A stretch of DNA of 8,722 bases from Bacteroidota bacterium. Lineage in GTDB: Bacteria; Bacteroidota; Kryptoniia; Kryptoniales; JAKASW01. Made by a program: the position numbers and the translations under genes. Position 1 is the first letter of the stretch; each line of letters starts with the position of its first letter. The stretch spans positions 1 through 8,722 of the forward strand of contig JAJYOS010000218.1 in the NCBI GenBank assembly GCA_021796055.1, written 5' to 3'. Shown one piece after another: positions 6,475-8,722 of the stretch. Under the pieces are notes generated by a model. It had not been told where the DNA came from and searched no databases. It saw only the letters and a list, made by a program, of their open reading frames with translations.

Positions 6475-7784
6475 ATTCTAATGGGAACCGGAGGCCGGAG
6501 GCAGGAGACCGGAACATAGCATTAACGGCAGTCTTAATTCTCTTTTCCTGTTTCCGGACTCCCATGTCCGGTCTCCGTGTTCCTTTTTCTGTTCTCCTTT
6601 TCTCCGTTCTTATTTCTTCCTGCGCGAAGAGCACTCTCGAGGATCCTCACCAGATTGTCATCTGGCACCAGATGCGTCCTGATGAGCGAGTGGTACTTGA
6701 CTGGGCACTTCAGAAGTACATGAAGGAAAATCCGGGAATCAAAGTTACCGCACTTTATAAGGAAACCGAGGAGCTTCGTTCCGGTTTTCAGATTGCCGCA
6801 ATCGGCGGCGCCGGTCCCGATATCGTTTACGGTCCGTCGGATCAGGTTGGACCTTTTCAGGTCATGCAAATCATAATGCCGCTAGACACGCTCTTCAGCA
6901 AGGAGTATCTCTCAAAGTTCAATCCGAAGGCACTGGTTTACAGTCATGGACATTTATACCAGATTGCTGACAAGATCGGCAACCATTTGATGCTGATTTA
7001 TAACAAGGCGATCATCCATAATCCGCCCAAAACGATGGACGAACTTATCGCCATTGGGAAGAAGTTCACTCACGCTCCAAACAACTATGGGTTGGTTTGG
7101 AATTATACCGAGCCGTATTTCTTCATACCGTTCCTGACCGGATACGGCGGCTGGGTTATGGACTCGTTGGGTAATCCCACCCTCGACACTCCTGCTATGG
7201 TGAAGGCTCTCAAGTTCATGAAGGCGCTTCGTGACAAGTACAAGATTATTCCAAAGTCGTGCGATTACGAGACCGCGGATGCTTTGTTCAAAGAGGGAAA
7301 GGCTGCAATGATTATTAACGGTCCGTGGTCCTTTGGCGATTACAAGAAAGCAGGCATTGATTTTGGAGTCACAAGGATTCCTTTCATTAAACAGACGGGG
7401 TTGTGGCCCGAACCGATGGTTTCACCGATTGGTTATTCGATAAATGCGTCATTGCCTGCTTGGAAAATTCCCGAAGTAGTGAAGCTAATCAGATTCCTTT
7501 TGAGTGCAGAGGTTGAACTTAAATTCACAAAGCGGTTCGACACGATTCCGACACGGATAGAAGTGTACGATGATCCGGCTGTGCAAGACAATGCCATCGT
7601 CAAAGAATCGGAATACCAAATGGAAGTTGGCAGGCAAATGCCGATTGTTGCCGAGCTTCGTGCGATTTGGGATGCGATGAGACCTAGCTATCAGGCAGTA
7701 CTCGGCGGAACGGAGTCGCCGGAGAGTGCCGCAAGAGATATGCAGAAAAGTGCAATCGAGAAGATCAAAGAGATGAACGAGTGA
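6471..7784 (+). CDS. ABC transporter sugar-binding lipoprotein, MalE-like
   Basis: This is the extracytoplasmic solute-binding protein of a family 1 carbohydrate ABC importer, probably for maltodextrins. Evidence: IVIWHQM near the N-terminus (62-68), GGAGPDIVYGPSDQVGPF (112-129), ALFKEGKAAMIINGPWSF (271-288), which is the MalE GKAAM-NGPW block, and the C-terminal helices. The length of 437 is normal for the family. The lipobox ISSC puts the lipidated cysteine at C51, so the protein is tethered to a membrane. The start is uncertain. ATG 6471 overlaps the preceding stop (ATGA), but it adds a basic stretch and a second hydrophobic run (16-27). In-frame ATG 6564 gives a clean 19-residue lipoprotein leader. 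Neither has a Shine-Dalgarno. The first ~43 codons consist largely of heptameric DNA repeats. The partner permease overlaps its 3' end (GTGA). Confidence 0.9.
   Translation: MNSNGNRRPEAGDRNIALTAVLILFSCFRTPMSGLRVPFSVLLFSVLISSCAKSTLEDPHQIVIWHQMRPDERVVLDWALQKYMKENPGIKVTALYKETEELRSGFQIAAIGGAGPDIVYGPSDQVGPFQVMQIIMPLDTLFSKEYLSKFNPKALVYSHGHLYQIADKIGNHLMLIYNKAIIHNPPKTMDELIAIGKKFTHAPNNYGLVWNYTEPYFFIPFLTGYGGWVMDSLGNPTLDTPAMVKALKFMKALRDKYKIIPKSCDYETADALFKEGKAAMIINGPWSFGDYKKAGIDFGVTRIPFIKQTGLWPEPMVSPIGYSINASLPAWKIPEVVKLIRFLLSAEVELKFTKRFDTIPTRIEVYDDPAVQDNAIVKESEYQMEVGRQMPIVAELRAIWDAMRPSYQAVLGGTESPESAARDMQKSAIEKIKEMNE
6482..6516 (+). repeat. Heptameric tandem repeat array, + orientation
   Basis: Five consecutive 7-nt units of the form xGGAxxx start at 6482, 6489, 6496, 6503 and 6510. 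The second and third are identical (CGGAGGC). The array lies at the start of the sugar-binding-protein gene and encodes its basic N-terminal stretch (GNRRPEAGDR). GGAGACCGGA at 6504-6513 is an exact reverse complement of 6567-6576 in the opposed array. Confidence 0.7.
6543..6598 (-). repeat. Heptameric tandem repeat array, - orientation
   Basis: Eight 7-nt units with the + strand pattern xxxTCCx (a few with one substitution) start at 6543, 6550, 6557, 6564, 6571, 6578, 6585 and 6592. A further unit follows with a one-base slip at 6600. Read on the - strand this is the same purine-rich xGGAxxx repeat as at 6482-6516, so the two arrays face each other across 26 nt. On the + strand its pyrimidine-rich triplets encode Phe, Ser, Leu and Val, forming most of the lipoprotein signal peptide. 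Confidence 0.7.
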
Positions 7785-8701
7785 AATCTAAAATGGCGCT
7801 GCTGCGCTCATTCGATTCCGAAAGACTGTCGCCGAGTACTTTCGCCTATATCCTGATGATTCCTGCCGCGATCGTCATGTTCGGCGTCGTCATCTACCCG
7901 TTCCTTTACAACGTGGTACTTTCTTTCTCGAACATGAGTCTCCGCCATTTCAAAGACTGGCACATAATCGGCTTCAAGCAATACGAACGGGTTTTCAGCG
8001 GGAAAATTTTCTACACGGTTTTCTTCAAGACGATAATCTGGACAGTCGTGAATGTTTTCTTCCATGTCACAATCGGCGTCGGGCTTGCTATGATCCTTAA
8101 CCGCAAACTCTTTGGCAAAGCGGCTATCCGGACCTTGCTGATTCTCCCATGGGCAATACCACAGGTGATCGTCGCTTTGACATGGCGGAGCATGTTCAAT
8201 TACGAATACGGCGCAATAAACCTCTTTATAGCTCAGTATCTTCACATGGCGCCTGTCGAGTGGCTTGGCAAACCTCTTGAGGCATTCAGCGCCTGCATAA
8301 TCACCAACGTCTGGCTTGGATTTCCGTTTATGATGACGATAGCGCTCGGCGGCTTGCAGAGCATTCCGCAGGAACTTTATGAAGCGGCGGACATCGACGG
8401 CGCGACAGGCTGGCAAAAATTCTGGACTGTTACAGTCCCGCTCTTAAGACCGGTTATGATTCCCGCCATCACGCTCGGCATCATCTGGACTTTCAACAAC
8501 GTCAATATCATTTGGCTTGTCTCAAATGGAGGCGAACCTTCCGACCAGACGCATATTCTCGTCTCGTATGTTTACAAGGCGGCGTTCAATCTTTATCGCT
8601 ACGGATATGCCGCGGCGCTGTCGATGGTTATTTTCGCGATCCTTCTCGCGTTCAGTCTGTTCTTCCTAAAACGAACAAGAGCATCGGAGGCGGCGTACTG
8701 A
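7781..8701 (+). CDS. Carbohydrate ABC transporter permease, MalF-like
   Basis: This 306-residue inner-membrane permease would pair with the second permease and an ATPase to import the sugar delivered by the upstream binding protein. Six hydrophobic helices are visible at about 21-47, 83-106, 118-138, 168-191, 222-243 and 274-297. The cytoplasmic EAA loop that docks the ATPase is well conserved (EAADIDGATGWQKFWTVTVP from residue 201, then LLRP). The segment NNVNIIWLVSNGGEPSDQT (239-257) and RYGYAAALS (273-281) are typical of MalF/UgpA-type subunits. It lacks the long extra N-terminal region of enterobacterial MalF, as most homologues do. GTG 7781 is chosen because it overlaps the preceding stop (GTGA). 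ATG 7793, in frame, would remove four residues. Confidence 0.92.
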   Translation: MKSKMALLRSFDSERLSPSTFAYILMIPAAIVMFGVVIYPFLYNVVLSFSNMSLRHFKDWHIIGFKQYERVFSGKIFYTVFFKTIIWTVVNVFFHVTIGVGLAMILNRKLFGKAAIRTLLILPWAIPQVIVALTWRSMFNYEYGAINLFIAQYLHMAPVEWLGKPLEAFSACIITNVWLGFPFMMTIALGGLQSIPQELYEAADIDGATGWQKFWTVTVPLLRPVMIPAITLGIIWTFNNVNIIWLVSNGGEPSDQTHILVSYVYKAAFNLYRYGYAAALSMVIFAILLAFSLFFLKRTRASEAAY

Positions 8702-8702
8702 T

Positions 8703-8722
8703 ATGAAAAAGAAAAGGACGAT
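8703..8722 (+). CDS. Start of next gene, probably MalG-like permease (partial)
   Basis: ATG 8703 opens a frame reading MKKKRT to the window edge, one base after the stop of the MalF-like gene. GGAGG at 8686-8690 lies 12 nt upstream inside that gene. A lysine-rich start is common in MalG/LacG-type permeases, which normally follow MalF. The identity is inferred from gene order alone, since only six codons are visible. Confidence 0.5.

Noticed and set aside
6482..6598. CRISPR array or minisatellite of a mobile element at the heptamers
   Set aside because: The units are 7 nt with no spacers, and there is no transposase or cas gene, so it is a simple degenerate tandem repeat.
6534..6869. 111-codon - strand frame over the heptamer arrays
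   Set aside because: It is antisense to the sugar-binding-protein gene. Its apparent charge-rich repeats are just the heptamer DNA read on the other strand.
7808..8416. 202-codon open frame on the - strand
   Set aside because: It lies wholly inside the MalF-like gene, whose protein is clearly real. The antisense product is rich in His, Arg and Asp with no domain, as expected for a shadow frame.

Overview
The window looks like chromosomal DNA of a T9SS-bearing bacterium of the Bacteroidota/Ignavibacteria/Chlorobi (FCB) group, moderate in GC and probably from an uncultured lineage. The main evidence is the large secreted glycosidase, which ends in a textbook type IX secretion (T9SS) C-terminal sorting domain with the YPNPFNPTTTI signature. 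The short palindromic and heptameric repeats between genes also fit this group, but that part is inference. No 16S rRNA or other taxonomic marker is present. All convincing genes are on the + strand.

Region 1 (1-476): the left edge holds a nested palindromic repeat (21-81), then a 52-residue membrane protein of the DUF5989 family (204-362) with its own Shine-Dalgarno. In other genomes this family accompanies carbamoyltransferase and SxtJ genes of surface-polysaccharide loci. A perfect 9-bp inverted repeat with a long loop lies between it and the next gene.

Region 2 (477-3548): a 1023-residue exported alpha-amylase-family (GH13) enzyme. Its order is signal peptide, CBM48/AMPK-type glycogen-binding domain, two Ig/PKD-like domains, GH13 barrel, C-terminal beta domain and T9SS sorting domain. 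The catalytic triad is intact, but the usual His of conserved region IV is Gln.

Region 3 (3549-3683): an intergenic GC-hairpin cluster that could terminate transcription, then a plausible promoter and a perfect 14-bp palindrome.

Region 4 (3684-8722): a tight run of a PAP2-family phosphatase, a SurA/PpiC-like periplasmic folding factor with two degenerate parvulin-like segments, a MalE-like sugar-binding lipoprotein, a MalF-like permease, and the first codons of what is probably the MalG-like permease. The last three coding junctions (PPIase/SBP, SBP/permease, permease/next) are overlaps or near-abutments, so these genes are probably co-transcribed and translationally coupled.

Functional reading (inference): the surface amylase cuts starch or glycogen outside the cell, and the ABC importer takes up the resulting maltodextrins. 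The PAP2 and SurA-like genes may serve the envelope and the folding of exported proteins. No ATPase (MalK) and no SusC/SusD pair is visible here. The most unusual sequence feature is a pair of opposed degenerate 7-nt tandem repeat arrays at the 5' end of the sugar-binding-protein gene, where they encode most of its signal peptide. I found no convincing new defence, mobile or RNA system.
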